64,000 nt of DNA from Colletes latitarsis (lineage: Eukaryota > Arthropoda > Insecta > Hymenoptera > Colletidae): NCBI RefSeq assembly GCF_051014445.1, contig NW_027488368.1:4340001-4404000 (forward strand), read 5' to 3'. Positions 39,952 to 54,045 of the stretch are shown in pieces. Within the stretch, counting starts at the first letter, position 1, and the number at the start of each line of letters is the position of its first letter. The position numbers and the translations under genes are program-made. A model generated the notes under the pieces. The model did not search any database and had not been told where the DNA came from. It saw nothing but the letters and a program-made list of their open reading frames with translations.

Positions 39952-42067
39952 AATATTTTGGAGGATAACGCATGTTAGGTCTAGGTGAGGTCTGGGATTT
40001 TCACTCATCAGACTCATACTTTCGCATTCTTCACATACTTGTTGAACGGATCCTGGGTTTTTTCTGGTTTGGATCACGTAGTAATGTGGTACCACACTGA
40101 AACAGTCCATTAAACCTGGTTTCGATCAATATTTTAGAGGATAACGCAAGTTAGGTTTGGGATAGGTCTGGGATTTGACCTCATCAGACTCATACTTTCG
40201 CACACTTCACATACTCGTTGAACAGATCCTGGGTTATTTTCTGGTTTGGATCACATAGTAATGTGGTACCACACTGAAACAGTCGATTAAACCTGGTTTC
40301 GATCAATATTTTAGAGAATAATTCATGTTAGGTCTAGGTTAGGTCTGGGATTTGCTCTCATCAGGCACATTCTTTCGCATATTTCTCATAGTTGATGGCT
40401 TGATCCTGGGCTGTTTCTGGATTGCATCACGTAGTAATGTGGTACCACGCTGAAACAGTCAATTAAACCTGGTTTCGATCAATATTTTAGAGAATAATTC
40501 ATGTTAGGTCTAGGTTAGGTCTGGGATTTGCTCTCATCAGGCTCGTCCTTTCGCATATTTCTCATACTTGATGGCTAGATCCTGGGCTTTTTCTGGATTG
40601 CATCACGTAGTAATGTGGTACCACGCTGAAACAGTCAATTAAACCTGGTTTCGATCTATATTTTAGAGGATAACGCAAGTTAGGTCTGGCATAGGTCTGG
40701 GATTCGCCCTCATCAGGCTCATACTTTCGCGTTTTTCACATACTTGTTGAACAGATCCTGGGTTTTTTCTGGTTTGTATCACGTAGTAGTGTGGTACCAC
40801 ACTGAAACAGTCCATTAAACCTGGTTTGGATCAATATTTTAGAGGATAACGCATGTTAGGCCTAGGTTAGCCCTGGGATTTTCACTCATCAGACTCATAA
40901 TTTCGCATTCCTCTCATACTTGTTGAACTGATCCTGGGTTTTTTTCTGGTTTGGATCACGTAGTAATGTGGTACCACACTGAAACAGTCGATTAAGCCTG
41001 GTTTCGATCAATATTTTAGAGGATAACGCAAGTTAAGTCTGGGATTGGTCTGGGATTTGACCTCATCAGACTCATACTTTCGCACACTTCACATACTCGT
41101 TGAACAGATCCTGGGTTACTTTCTGGTTTGGATCATATAGTAATGTGGTACCACACTGAAACAGTCGATTAAACCAGGTTTCGATCAATATTTTTGAGGA
41201 TAACGCATGTTAGGTCTAGGTTAGGCCTGGGATTTTCACTCATCAGACTCATACTTTCGCATTCTTCACATACTTGTTGAACGGATCCTGGGTTTTTTCT
41301 GGTTTGGATCACGTAGTAATGTGGTACCACACTGAAACAGTCCATTAAACCTGGTTTCGATCAATATTTTAGAGGATAACGCAAGTTAGGTTTGGGATAG
41401 GTCTGGGATTTGACCTCATCAGACTCATACTTTCGCACACTTCACATACTCGTTGAACAGATCCTGGGTTATTTTCTGGTTTGGATCACATAGTAATGTG
41501 GTACCACACTGAAACAGTCGATTAAACCTGGTTTCGATCAATATTTTAGAGAATAATTCATGTTAGGTCTAGGTTAGGCCTGGGATTTGCTCTCATCAGG
41601 CACATTCTTTCGCATATTTCTCATAGTTGATGGCTTGATCCTGGGCTGTTTCTGGATTGCATCACGTAGTAATGTGGTACCACGCTGAAACAGTCAATTA
41701 AACCTGGTTTCGATCAATATTTTAGAGAATAATTCATGTTAGGTCTAGGTTAGGTCTGGGATTTGCTCTCATCAGGCTCGTCCTTTCGCATATTTCTCAT
41801 ACTTGATGGCTAGATCCTGGGCTTTTTCTGGATTGCATCACGTAGTAATGTGGTACCACGCTGAAACAGTCAATTAAACCTGGTTTCGATCTATATTTTA
41901 GAGGATAACGCAAGTTAGGTCTGGCATAGGTCTGGGATTCGCCCTCATCAGGCTCATACTTTCGCGTTTTTCACATACTTGTTGAACAGATCCTGGGTTT
42001 TTTCTGGTTTGCATCACGTAGTAGTGTGGTACCACACTGAAACAGTCAATGAAACCTGGTTTGGATC
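39952..42067 (+). repeat. 10-monomer higher-order repeat, unit 1 (12-monomer version)
   Basis: The order is D (GGTGAGGTCTGGG), E (TTAGGTTTGGG), A (GCACATTC with GTTGATGGCTTG), A (CTCGTCC), B (GGCATAGG), D (TTAGCCCTGGG), E (GTTAAGTCTGGG), D (TTTTTGAGG), then again E, A, A, B. The 2116-bp unit has lost the last A-B step of the basic 10-mer and gained a second E-A-A-B run. Confidence 0.87.
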
Positions 42068-44534
42068 AATATTTTGGAGGATAACGCATGTTAGGTCTAG
42101 GTGAGGTCTGGGATTTTCACTCATCAGACTCATACTTTCGCATTCTTCACATACTTGTTGAACGGATCCTGGGTTTTTTCTGGTTTGGATCACGTAGTAA
42201 TGTGGTACCACACTGAAACAGTCCATTAAACCTGGTTTCGATCAATATTTTAGAGGATAACGCAAGTTAGGTTTGGGATTGGTCTGGGATTTGACCTCAT
42301 CAGACTCATACTTTCGCACACTTCACATACTCGTTGAACAGATCCTGGGTTATTTTGTGGTTTGGATCACATAGTAATGTGGTACCACACTGAAACAGTC
42401 GTTTAAACCTGGTTTCGATCAATATTTTAGAGAATAATTCATGTTAGGTCTAGGTTAGGTCTGGGATTTGCTCTCATCAGGCACATTCTTTCGCATATTT
42501 CTCATAGTTGATGGCTTGATCCTGGGCTGTTTCTGGATTGCATCACGTAGTAATGTGGTACCACGCTGAAACAGTCAATTAAACCTGGTTTCGATCAATA
42601 TTTTAGAGAATAATTCATGTTAGGTCTAGGTTAGGTCTGGGATTTGCTCTCATCAGGCTCGTCCTTTCGCATATTTCTCATACTTGATGGCTAGATCCTG
42701 GGCTTTTTCTGGATTGCATCACGTAGTAATGTGGTACCACGCTGAAACAGTCAATTAAACCTGGTTTCGATCTATATTTTAGAGGATAACGCAAGTTAGG
42801 TCTGGCATAGGTCTGGGATTCGCCCTCATCAGGCACATACTTTCGCGTTTTTCACATACTTGTTGAACAGATCCTGGGTTTTTCTGGTTTGTATCACGTA
42901 GTAGTGTGGTACCACACTGAAACAGTCCATTAAACCTGGTTTGGATCAATATTTTAGAGGATAACGCATGTTAGGCCTAGGTTAGCCCTGGGATTTTCAC
43001 TCATCAGACTCATAATTTCGCATTCCTCTCATACTTGTTGAACTGATCCGGGGTTTTTTCTGGTTTGGATCACGTAGTAATGTGGTACCACACTGAAACA
43101 GTCGATTAAACCTGGTTTCGATCAATATTTTAGAGAATAATTCATGTTAGGTCTAGGTTAGGTCTGGGATTTGCTCTCATCAGGCACATTCTTTCGCATA
43201 TTTCTCATAGTTGATGGCTTGATCCTGGGCTGTTTCTGGATTGCATCACGTAGTAATGTGGTACCACGCTGGAACAGTCAATTAAACCTGGTTTCGATCA
43301 ATATTTTAGAGAATAATTCATGTTAGGTCTAGGTTAGGTCTGGGATTTGCTCTCATCAGGCTCGTCCTTTCGCATATTTCTCATACTTGATGGCTAGATC
43401 CTGGGCTTTTTCTGGATTGCATCACGTAGTAATGTGGTACCACGCTGAAACAGTCAATTAAACCTGGTTTCGATCTATATTTTAGAGGATAACGCAAGTT
43501 AGGTCTGACATAGGTCTGGGATTCGCCCTCATCAGGCTCATACTTTCGCGTTTTTCACATACTTGTTGAACAGATCCTGGGTTTTTTCTGGTTTGTATCA
43601 CGTAGTAGTGTGGTACCACACTGAAACAGTCCATTAAACCTGGTTTGGATCAATATTTTAGAGGATAACGCAAGGTTAGGCCTAGGTTAGCCCTGGGATT
43701 TTCACTCATCAGACTCATAATTTCGCATTCCTCTCATACTTGTTGAACTGATCCTGGGTTTTTTTCTGGTTTGGATCACGTAGTAATGTGGTACCACACT
43801 GAAACAGTCGATTAAGCCTGGTTTCGATCAATATTTTAGAGGATAACGCAAGTTAAGTCTGGGATTGGCCTGGGATTTGACCTCATCAGACTCATACTTT
43901 CGCACACTTCACATACTCGTTGAACAGATCCTGGGTTACTTTCTGGTTTGGATCATATAGTAATGTGGTACCACACTGAAACAGTCGATTAAACCAGGTT
44001 TCGATCAATATTTTTGAGGATAACGCATGTTAGGTCTAGGTTAGGCCTGGGATTTTCACTCATCAGACTCATACTTTCGCATTCTTCACATACTTGTTGA
44101 ACGGATCCTGGGTTTTTTCTGGTTTGGATCACGTTGTAATGTGGGACCACACTGAAACAGTCAATTAAACCTGGTTTCGATCAATATTTTAGAGAATAAT
44201 TCATGTTAGGTCTAGGTTAGGTCTGGGATTTGCTCTCATCAGGCTCGTTCTTTCGCATATTTCTCATACTTGATGTCTAGATCCTGGGCTTTTTCTGGAT
44301 TGCATCACGTAGTAATGTGGTACCACGCTGAAACAGTCAATTAAACCTGGTTTCGATCAATATTTTAGAGGATAACGCAAGTTAGGTCTGGCATAGGTCT
44401 GGGATTCGCCCTCATCAGGCTCATACTTTCGCGTTTTTCACATACTTGTTGAACAGATCCTGGGTTTTTTCTGGTTTGCATCACGTAGTAGTGTGGTACC
44501 ACACTGAAACAGTCAATGAAACCTGGTTTGGATC
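42068..44534 (+). repeat. 10-monomer higher-order repeat, unit 2 (14-monomer version)
   Basis: This has the basic order with the internal run A, A, B, D present twice (second run starts near 43137). The length is 2467 bp = 14 x 176 + 3. Small private changes include a one-base insertion in ACGCAAGGTTAGG near 43674 and GTCTGACATAGG near 43506. Confidence 0.87.
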
Positions 44535-46295
44535 AATATTTTGGAGGATAACGCATGTTAGGTCTAGGTGAGGTCTGGGATTTTCACTCATCAGACTCAT
44601 ACTTTCGCATTCTTCACATACTTGTTGAACGGATCCTGGGTTTTTTCTGGTTTGGATCACGTAGTAATGTGGTACCACACTGAAACAGTCCATTAAACCT
44701 GGTTTCGATCAATATTTTAGAGGATAACGCAAGTTAGGTTTGGGATTGGTCTGGGATTTGACCTCATCAGACTCATACTTTCGCACACTTCACATACTCG
44801 TTGAACAGATCCTGGGTTATTTTCTGGTTTGGATCACATAGTAATGTGGTACCACACTGAAACAGTCGATTAAACCTGGTTTCGATCAATATTTTAGAGA
44901 ATAATTCATGTTAGGTCTAGGTTAGGTCTGGGATTTGCTCTCATCAGGCACATTCTTTCGCATATTTCTCATAGTTGATGGCTTGATCCTGGGCTGTTTC
45001 TGGATTGCATCACGTAGTAATGTGGTACCACGCTGAAACAGTCAATTAAACCTGGTTTCGATCAATATTTTAGAGAATAATTCATGTTAGGTCTAGGTTA
45101 GGTCTGGGATTTGCTCTCATCAGGCTCGTCCTTTCGCATATTTCTCATACTTGATGGCTAGATCCTGGGCTTTTTCTGGATTGCATCACGTAGTAATGTG
45201 GTACCACGCTGAAACAGTCAATTAAACCTGGTTTCGATCTATATTTTAGAGGATAACGCAAGTTAGGTCTGGCATAGGTCTGGGATTCGCCCTCATCAGG
45301 CACATACTTTCGCGTTTTTCACATACTTGTTGAACAGATCCTGGGTTTTTCTGGTTTGTATCACGTAGTAGTGTGGTACCACACTGAAACAGTCCATTAA
45401 ACCTGGTTTGGATAAATATTTTAGAGGATAACGCATGTTAGGCCTAGGTTAGCCCTGGGATTTTCACTCATCAGACTCATAATTTCACATTCCTCTCATA
45501 CTTGTTGAACTGATCCTGGGTTTTTTCTGGTTTGGATCACGTAGTAATGTGGTACCACACTGAAACAGTCGATTAAGCCTGGTTTCGATCAATATTTTAG
45601 AGGATAACGCAAGTTAAGTCTGGGATTGGTCTGGGATTTGACCTCATCAGACTCATACTTTCGCACACTTCACATACTCGTTGAACAGATCCTGGGTTAC
45701 TTTCTGGTTTGGATCATATAGTAATGTGGTACCACACTGAAACAGTCGATTAAACCAGGTTTCGATCAATATTTTTGAGGATAACGCATGTTAGGTCTAG
45801 GTTAGGCCTGGGACTTTCACTCATCAGACTCATACTTTCGCATTCTTCACATACTTGTTGAACGGATCCTGGGTTTATTCTGGTTTGGATCACGTTGTAA
45901 TGTGGGACCACACTGAAACAGTCAATTAAACCTGGTTTCGATCAATATTTTAGAGAATAATTCATGTTAGGTCTAGGTTAGGTCTGGGATTTGCTCTCAT
46001 CAGGCTCGTTCTTTCGCATATTTCTCATACTTGATGGCTAGATCCTGGGCTTTTTCTGGATTGCATCACGTAGTAATGTGGTACCACGCTGAAACAGTCA
46101 ATTAAACCTGGTTTCGATCAATATTTTAGAGGATAACGCAAGTTAGGTCTGGCATAGGTCTGGGATTCGCCCTCATCAGGCTCATACTTTCGCGTTTTTC
46201 ACATACTTGTTGAACAGATCCTGGGTTTTTTCTGGTTTGCATCACGTAGTAGTGTGGTACCACACTGAAACAGTCAATGAAACCTGGTTTGGATC
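44535..46295 (+). repeat. 10-monomer higher-order repeat, unit 3 (basic form)
   Basis: Ten monomers, 1761 bp: D (GTGAGG), E, A (GCACATTC), A (CTCGTCC), B (GGCATAGG), D (TTAGCCCTGGG), E (GTTAAGTC), D (TTTTTGAGG), A (CTCGTTC), B (GGCATAGG, followed by TTTGCATCACG). Units 1 and 2 can be derived from this order by one internal deletion or duplication each, so I take it as the basic form. Confidence 0.9.
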
Positions 46296-47174
46296 AATAT
46301 TTTGGAGGATAACGCATGTTAGGTCTAGGTGAGGTCTGGGATTTTCACTCATCAGACTCATACTTTCGCATTCTTCACATACTTGTTGAACGGATCCTGG
46401 GTTTTTTCTGGTTTGGATCACGTAGTAATGTGGTACCACACTGAAACAGTCCATTAAACCTGGTTTCGATCAATATTTTAGAGGATAACGCAAGTTAGGT
46501 TTGGGATAGGTCTGGGATTTGACCTCATCAGACTCATACTTTCGCACACTTCACATACTCGTTGAACAGATCCTGGGTTATTTTCTGGTTTGGATCACAT
46601 AGTAATGTGGTACCACACTGAAACAGTCGATTAAACCTGGTTTCGATCAATATTTTAGAGAATAATTCATGTTAGGTCTAGGTTAGGTCTGGGATTTGCT
46701 CTCATCAGGCACATTCTTTCGCATATTTCTCATACTTGATGGCTAGATCCTGGGCTTTTTCTGGATTGCATCACGTAGTAATGTGGTACCACGCTGAAAC
46801 AGTCAATTAAACCTGGTTTCGATCAATATTTTTGAGGATAACGCAAGTTAGGTCTAGGTTAGGCCTGGGATTTTCACTCATCAGACTCATACTTTCGCAT
46901 TCTTCACATACTTGTTGAACGGATCCTGGGTTTTTTCTGGTTTGGATCACGTAGTAATGTGGTACCACACTGAAACAGTCCATTAAACCTGGTTTCGATC
47001 AATATTTTAGAGGATAACGCAAGTTAGGTCTGGCATAGGTCTGGGATTCGCCCTCATCAGGCACATACTTTCGCGTTTTTCACATACTTGTTGAACAGAT
47101 CCTGGGTTTTTCTGGTTTGTATCCCGTAGTAGTGTGCTACCACACTGAAACAGTCCATTAAACCTGGTTTCGCT
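46296..47174 (+). repeat. 10-monomer higher-order repeat, unit 4 (partial, 5 monomers)
   Basis: Starts as D (GTGAGG) and E, then an A monomer that fuses the GCACATTC left part of one A type to the CTTGATGGCTAG right part of the other. D (TTTTTGAGG) and B (GGCATAGG) follow, and the order is then lost. It marks the right edge of this higher-order domain. Confidence 0.82.
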
Positions 47175-49800
47175 CAATATTTTAGAGGATAACGCATGTT
47201 AGGTCTAGGTTAGGCCTGGGATTTTCACTCATCAGACTCATACTGTCGCATATTTCTCATACATATTGAACAGATCCCGGGCCTTTTCTGGATTGCATCA
47301 CGTAGTAATGTAGTACCACACTGAAACAGTCAATGAAACCTGGTTTCCATCAATATTTTAGAGGACAACGCAAGTTAGGTCTAGGTAAGGCCTGAGATTT
47401 TCACTGATCAGACTCATACTTTCGCATTCTTCACATACTTGTTGAACGGATCCTGGGTTTTTTCTGGTTTGGAACACGTAGTAATGTGGTACCACAGTGA
47501 AACATTCAATTAAACCTGGTCTTGATAAATATTTTAGAGAATAACGCATGTTAGGTCTGGGTTAGGTCTAGGATTTGCCCGCATCAGGCTCATACTTTCG
47601 CATATTTCTCATACTTCATGGCTAGATCCTGGGCTATTTCTGGATTGCATCACGTAGTAATGTAGTACCACACTGAAACAGTCAATTAAACCTGGGTTCC
47701 ATCAATATTTTAGAGGACAACGCAAGTTAGGTCTGCGATAGGTCTGGGATTTTCACTCATCAGACTCATACTTTCGCATTTTTCACATACTTGCTGAACA
47801 GATCCTGGGTTTTTTCTGGTTTGGATCACGCAGTAGTGTGGTACCACACTGAAACAGTTCACTCAACCTGGTTTCGATCAATATTTTAGAGGATAACGCA
47901 TGTTATATCTAGGTGAGACCTGGGATTAGCCCTCATCAGACTCATACTTACGCATACTTCACATACTTGTTGAACAGATACTGGGTTTTTTTCTGGTTGG
48001 GATCACGTAGTAATGTGGCACCACACTGAAACAGTCGATTAAACCTGGTTTCGATCGATGTCTTTGAGGATAACGCTTGTCAGGTCTGGGCTAGGTCTAG
48101 GATTTGCCCTCATCAGACCCATACTTTCGCATATTTCTCATACTTCATGGCTAGATCCTGGGCTATTTCTGGATTGCATCACGTAGTAATATAGTACCAC
48201 ACTGAAACAGTCAATTAAACCTGGTTTCCATCAATATTTTAGCCGATAACGCAAGTTATGTCTAGGATAGGTCTGGGATATGCCCTCATCAGGCTCATAC
48301 TTTCGCGTTTTTCACATACTTGTTGAACAGATCCTGGGTTTTTTCTGATTCGGATCACGTAGTAATGTGGTACCACACTGAAACAGTCCATTAAACCTGG
48401 TTTCGATCAATATCTTTGAGGATAACGCATGTTAGGTCTGGGTTAGGTCTAGGATTTGCCCTCATCAGGCTCATACTTTCGCATATTTCTCATACTTCAT
48501 GGCTAGATCCTGGGCTATTTCTGGATTGCATCACGTAGAAATGTAGTACCACACTGAAACAGTCAATTAAACCTGGTTTCCATCAATATTTTAGAGGATA
48601 ACGCATGTCATGTGTAGGTTAGGCCTGGGATTTGCCCCCATCAGGCTCATACTTTCGCATATTTCTAATACTTCATGGCTAGATCCTGGGCTCTATCTGG
48701 ACTGGATCACGTATTAATGTTGTACCACACTGAAACAGTCCATTAAACCTGGTTTCGATCAATATTTTTGAGGATAACGCATGCTAGGTCTAGGTTAGGC
48801 CTGGGATTTGCCCTCATCAGACTCATACTTTCGCAGTTTTAACATACATGTTGACCTGATCGAGGGTTTTTTCTGCTTTGGATCACGTAGTAAAGTGGTA
48901 CCACACTGAAACAGTCCATTAAACCTGGTTTCGATCAATATTTTAGAGGATAACGCAATTTCGGTCTGGGATAGGTCTGGGATTCGCCCTCATCAGGCTC
49001 ATACTTTCGCGTTTTTCACATACTTCTTGAACAGATCCTGGGTTTTTTCTGGTTTGGAACACATAGTAATGTGGTACCACACTGAAACAGTCCATTAAAC
49101 CTGGTTTCGATCAATATTTTAGAGGATAACGCATGTTAGGTCTGGGATAGGTCTAGAATTTGCCCTCATCAGGCTCATACTATCGCATATTTTTCATACT
49201 TGATGGCTAGATCCTGAGCTTTTTCTAGATTGGATCACGTAGTAATGTAGTACCACACTGATACAGTCGATTAACCCTGGTTTCGACCAATATTTTAGAG
49301 GATAACGCATGTTAGGTCTAGGTTAGGCCTGGGATATGCCCTCGTCAGGGTCATACTTTCGCAGTTTTAACATACATGTTGACCTCATCGAGGGTTTTTT
49401 CTGCTTTGGATCACGTAGTAAAGTGGTACCACACTGAAACAGTCCATTAAACCTGGTTTCGATCAATATTTTAGAGGATAACGCAATTTAGGTCTGGGAT
49501 AGGTCTGGGATTCGCCCTCATCAGGCTCATACTTTCGCGTTTTTCACATACTTCTTGAACAGATCCTGGGTTTTTTCTGGTTTCGATCACGTAGTAATGT
49601 GGGACCACACTGAAACAATCAATAAAACCTGGTTTCCATCAATATTTTAGAGGACAACGCAAGTTAGGACTAGGTAAGGCCTGAGATTTTCACTGATCAG
49701 GCTCATACTTTCGCACTCTTCACATACTTGATGAACGGATCCTGGGTTTTTTCTGGTTTGGAACACGCAGTAATGTGGTACCACAGTGAGACACTCAATT

Positions 49801-50530
49801 AAACCTGGTTTCTATCAATATTTTAGAGGATAACGCAAGTTATGTCTGGGATAGGTCTGGGGATTTGCCCTCATCAGGCTCATGCTGTCGCGTTTTTCAC
49901 ATTCGAGTTGAACAGATCCTGGGTTTTTTCTGGCTTGGATCACCTAGTAATGTGGTACCACACTGAGACAGTCCATTAAACCTGGTTTCGATCAATATTT
50001 TAGAGAATAATTCATGTTAGGTCTAGGTTAGTTCTGGGATTTGCTCTCATCAGGCTCATACTTTCGCATATTTCTCATACTTGATGGGCAGATTCTGGGC
50101 TTTTTCTGGTTTGGATGACGCAGTAATATGGTACCACACTGAAACAGTCCATTAAACCTGGTTTCGATCGATATTTTAGAAGATAACGCATGTTAGGTCT
50201 AGGTTAGGCCTGGGATTTGCCCTCATCAGACACATACTTTCGCATTCTTTACGTACTTGCTGAACAGCTCCTGGGTTTTTTTCTGGTTTGGATCACGTTG
50301 TAATGAGGTACCACACTGAAACAGTTGATTAAACCTGGTTTCGATCAATATTTTTGAGGATAACGCATGTTAGGTCTAGGTTAGGCTTGGGATTTGCCCT
50401 CATCAGGGTCATACTTACGCAGTTTTAACATACATGTTGACCTGATCGAGGGTTTTTTCTGCTTTGGATCACGTAGTAAAGTGGTACCACACTGAAACAG
50501 TCCATTAAACCTGGTTTCGATCAATATTTT
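49801..50530 (+). repeat. ~730-bp segment repeated 1,410 bp downstream, copy 1
   Basis: This stretch of about four monomers matches 51211-51940. Shared markers are TTTCTATCAAT, GGTCTGGGGATTTG (one extra G), CACATTCGAGTTG and GATGGGCAGATTCTGGG. The offset is 8 x 176 + 2. The right end lies near ACGCAATTTAGG, which copy 2 lacks. Confidence 0.85.
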
Positions 50531-51210
50531 AGAGGATAACGCAATTTAGGTCTGCGATAGGTCTGGGATTTTCACTCATCAGACTCATACTTTCGCATTT
50601 TTCACATACTTGCTGAACAGATCCTGGGTTTTTTGTGGTTTGGATCACGCAGTAGTGTGGTACCACACTGAAACAGTCCACTCAACCTGGTTTCGATCAA
50701 TATTTTAGAGGATAACGCATGTTATGTCTAGGTGAGGCCTGGGATTAGCCCTCATCAGACTCATACTTCCGCATATTTCTCATACTTCATGGCTAGATCC
50801 TGGGCTATTTCTGGATTGCATCACGTAGTAATATAGTACCGCACTGAAACAGTCAATTAAACCAGGTTTCGATCAATATTTTAGAGGATAACGCAAGTTA
50901 GGTCTGGGATAGGTCTGGGATTTGCCCTCATCAGGCTCATACTTTCGCGTTTTTCACAAACTTGTCGATCAGATCCTGGGTTTTTTCTGGTTCCGATCAC
51001 GTAGTAATGTGGGACCACACTGAAACAATCAATAAAACCTGGTTTCCATCAATATTTTAGAGGACAACGCATGTTAGGTCTAGGTTAGGCCTGGGATATG
51101 CCCCCGTCAGGATCATACTTTCGCAGTTTTAACATACATGTTGACCTCATCGAGGGTTTTTTCTGCTTTGGATCACGTAGTAAAGTGGTGCCACACTAAA
51201 ACTGTCAATT

Positions 51211-51940
51211 AAACCTGGTTTCTATCAATATTTTAGAGGATAACGCAAGTTATGTCTGGGACAGGTCTGGGGATTTGCCCTCATCAGGCTCATCCTGTCG
51301 CGTTTTTCACATTCGAGTTGAACAGATCCTGGGTTTTTTCTGGCTTGGATCACCTAGTAATGTGGTACCACACTGAGACAGTCCATTAAACCTGGTTTCG
51401 ATCAATATTTTAGAGAATAATTCATGTTAGGTCTAGGTTAGTTCTGGGATTTGCTCTCATCAGGCTCATACTTTCGCATATTTCTCATACTTGATGGGCA
51501 GATTCTGGGCTTTTTCTGGTTTGGATGACGTAGTAATATGGTACCACACTGAAACAGTCCATTAAACCTGGTTTCGATCGATATTTTAGAAGATAACGCA
51601 TGTTAGGTCTAGGTTAGGCCTGGGATTTGCCCTCATCAGACACATACTTTCGCATTCTTTACGTACTTGCTGAACAGCTCCTGGGTTTTTTTCTGGTTTG
51701 GATCACGTTGTAATGAGGTACCACACTGAAACAGTTGATTAAACCTGGTTTCGATCAATATTTTTGAGGATAACGCATGTTAGGTCTAGGTTAGGCTTGG
51801 GATTTGCCCTCATCAGGGTCATACTTACGCAGTTTTAACATACATGTTGACCTGATCGAGGGTTTTTTCTGCTTTGGATCACGTAGTAAAGTGGTACCAC
51901 ACTGAAACAGTCCATTAAACCTGGTTTCGATCAATATTTT
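51211..51940 (+). repeat. ~730-bp segment repeated 1,410 bp upstream, copy 2
   Basis: Partner of 49801-50530, with few differences (for example GGGACAGG for GGGATAGG, CATCCTGTCG for CATGCTGTCG). Confidence 0.85.
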
Positions 51941-52864
51941 AGAGGATAACGCAAGTTATGTCTGGGATAGGTCTGGGATTCGCCCTCATCTGGCTCATAC
52001 TTTCGCGTTTTTCACATACTTCTTGAACAGATCCTGGGTTTTTTCTGGTTTGGAACACATAGTAATGTGGTACCACACTGAAACAGTCCATTAAACCTGG
52101 TTTCGATCAATATTTTAGAGGATAATGCAAATTAGGTCTAGGTTAGGCCTGGGATTTGCCCTCATCAGGCTCATACTTTCGCATATTTTTCATACTTCAT
52201 GGCTAGATCCTGGGCTTTTTCTGGTATGGATCACGTAGTAATGTGGTACCACACGGAAACAATCCATTAAACCTGGTTTCGATCGATATTTTAGAAGATA
52301 ACGCATGTTAGGTCTAGGATAGGCCTGGGATTTGCCCTCATCAGACACATACTTTCGCATTCTTTACGTACTTGTTGAACAGCTCCTGGGTTTTTTTCTG
52401 GTTTGGATCACGCAGTAATATGGTACCACACTGAAACGGTCAATTAAACCTGGTTTCGATCAATATCTTTGAGGATAACGCATGTTAGGTCTGGGTTAGG
52501 TCTAGGATTTGCCCTCATCAGGCTCATACTTTCGCGTTTTTCACATACTTGTTGAACAGATCCTGGGTCTTTTCTGGTTTGGATCACGCAGTGGTGTGGT
52601 ACCATACTGAAACATTCAATTAAACCTGGTCTTGATAAATATTTTAGAGGATAACGCATGTTACGTCAGGGTAAGGTCTAGGACTTGCCCTCATCAGGCT
52701 CATACTTTCGCATATTTCTAATACTTCATGGCTAGATCCTGGGCTATTTCTGGATTGCATCACGTAGTAATGTGGTACCACACTGAAACAGTCAATTAAA
52801 CCTGGTTACGATCAATATTATAGAGGATAACGGAAGTTAGGTCTGGGATAGCTCTGGGATTTGC

Positions 52865-53310
52865 CCTCATCAGGCTCATACTTTCGCGTTTTTCACATAC
52901 TTGTTGAACAGATCCTGGGTTTTTTCTGGTTTGGATCACGTAGTAGTGTGGTACCACACTGAAACAGTCCATGAAACCTGGTTTCGATCAATATTTTAGA
53001 GGATATCGCATGTTAGGTCTGGGTTAGGTCTAGGATTTGCCCTCATCAGGCTCATACTTACGCGTTATTCACATACTTGATGAACAGATCCTGGATTTTT
53101 TCTGGTTTGGATCACGTAGTAATGTGGTACCACACTGAAACAGTCCATTAAACCTGGTTTCGATCAATATTTTAGAGAATAATTCGTGTTATGTCTGGTA
53201 TAGGTCTGGGATTTGCTCCCATCAGGCTCATTCTTTCGCATATTTCTCATACTTCATGGCTAGATCCTGGGCTATTTCTGGATTGTATCACGTAGTAATG
53301 TGGTACCACA
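52865..53310 (+). repeat. Segment repeated 704 bp downstream, copy 1
   Basis: About 2.5 monomers match 53569-54014 at an offset of exactly 4 x 176. Shared markers are GTCCATGAAACC, GGATATCGCATG, TCCTGGATTTTTTC and TTATGTCTGGTATAGG with TTTGCTCCCATC. Confidence 0.83.
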
Positions 53311-53421
53311 CTGAAACAGTCGACTAAACCTGGTTTCGATTAATATTTTTGAGGATAACGCATGTTAGGTCTGGGATAGGTCTGGGATTTGCCCTCATCA
53401 GGCTCATGCTTTCGCAGTTTT

Positions 53422-53433
53422 AACATGCATGTT
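53422..53433. repeat. 12-bp palindrome specific to C-type monomers, exemplar
   Basis: AACATGCATGTT equals its own reverse complement. It is present in C monomers with CATGCATG (for example near 5.73, 19.79, 39.33, 56.15, 56.51 and 60.83 kb); other C monomers have CATACATG, which breaks it. Confidence 0.8.
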
Positions 53434-53568
53434 GACCTGATCGAGAGTTTTTTCTGCTTTGGATCTCGTAGTAAACTGGTACCACACTAAAACAGTCAAT
53501 TAAACCTGGTTTCGATCAATATTTTAGAGGATAACGCAAGTTAGGTCCGAGATAGGTCAGAGATTTGC

Positions 53569-54014
53569 CCTCATCAGGCTCATACTTTCGCGTTTTTCAC
53601 ATACTTGTTGAACAGATCCTGGGTTTTTTCTGGTTTGGATCACGTAATAGTGTGGTACCACACTGAAACAGTCCATGAAACCTGGTTTCGATCAATATTT
53701 TAGAGGATATCGCATGTTAGGTCTGGGTTAGGTCTAGGATTTGCCCTCATCAGGCTCATACTTTCGCGTTATTCACATACTTGTTGAACAGATCCTGGAT
53801 TTTTTCTGGTTTGGATCACGTAGTAATGTGGTACCACACTGAAACAGTCCATTAAACCTGGTTTCGATCAATATTTTAGAGAATAATTCATGTTATGTCT
53901 GGTATAGGTCTGGGATTTGCTCCCATCAGGCTCATTCTTTCGCATATTTCTCATACTTCATGGCTAGATCCTGGGCTATTTCTGGATTGTATCACGTAGT
54001 AATGTGGTACCACG
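53569..54014 (+). repeat. Segment repeated 704 bp upstream, copy 2
   Basis: Partner of 52865-53310. Between the two copies lies a C-type monomer with GTAAACTGG that is also found near 56.55, 61.2 and 63.17 kb. The right end meets the 4,671-bp higher-order unit. Confidence 0.83.
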
Positions 54015-54045
54015 CTGAAACAGTCAATTAAACCTGGTTTCGATC

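Larger units (their letters stand above)
47175..52864 (+). repeat. Heterogeneous monomer zone
   Basis: About 32 monomers of all types carry more private differences than the neighbouring blocks, for example TTAGCCGATAACG near 48239, TCATGTGTAGG near 48609 and GGCTCTATCTGG near 48690. The only long internal repetition I see is 49801-50530 with 51211-51940. C-type monomers become frequent from about 48.8 kb. No gene or unique sequence is present. Confidence 0.75.
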
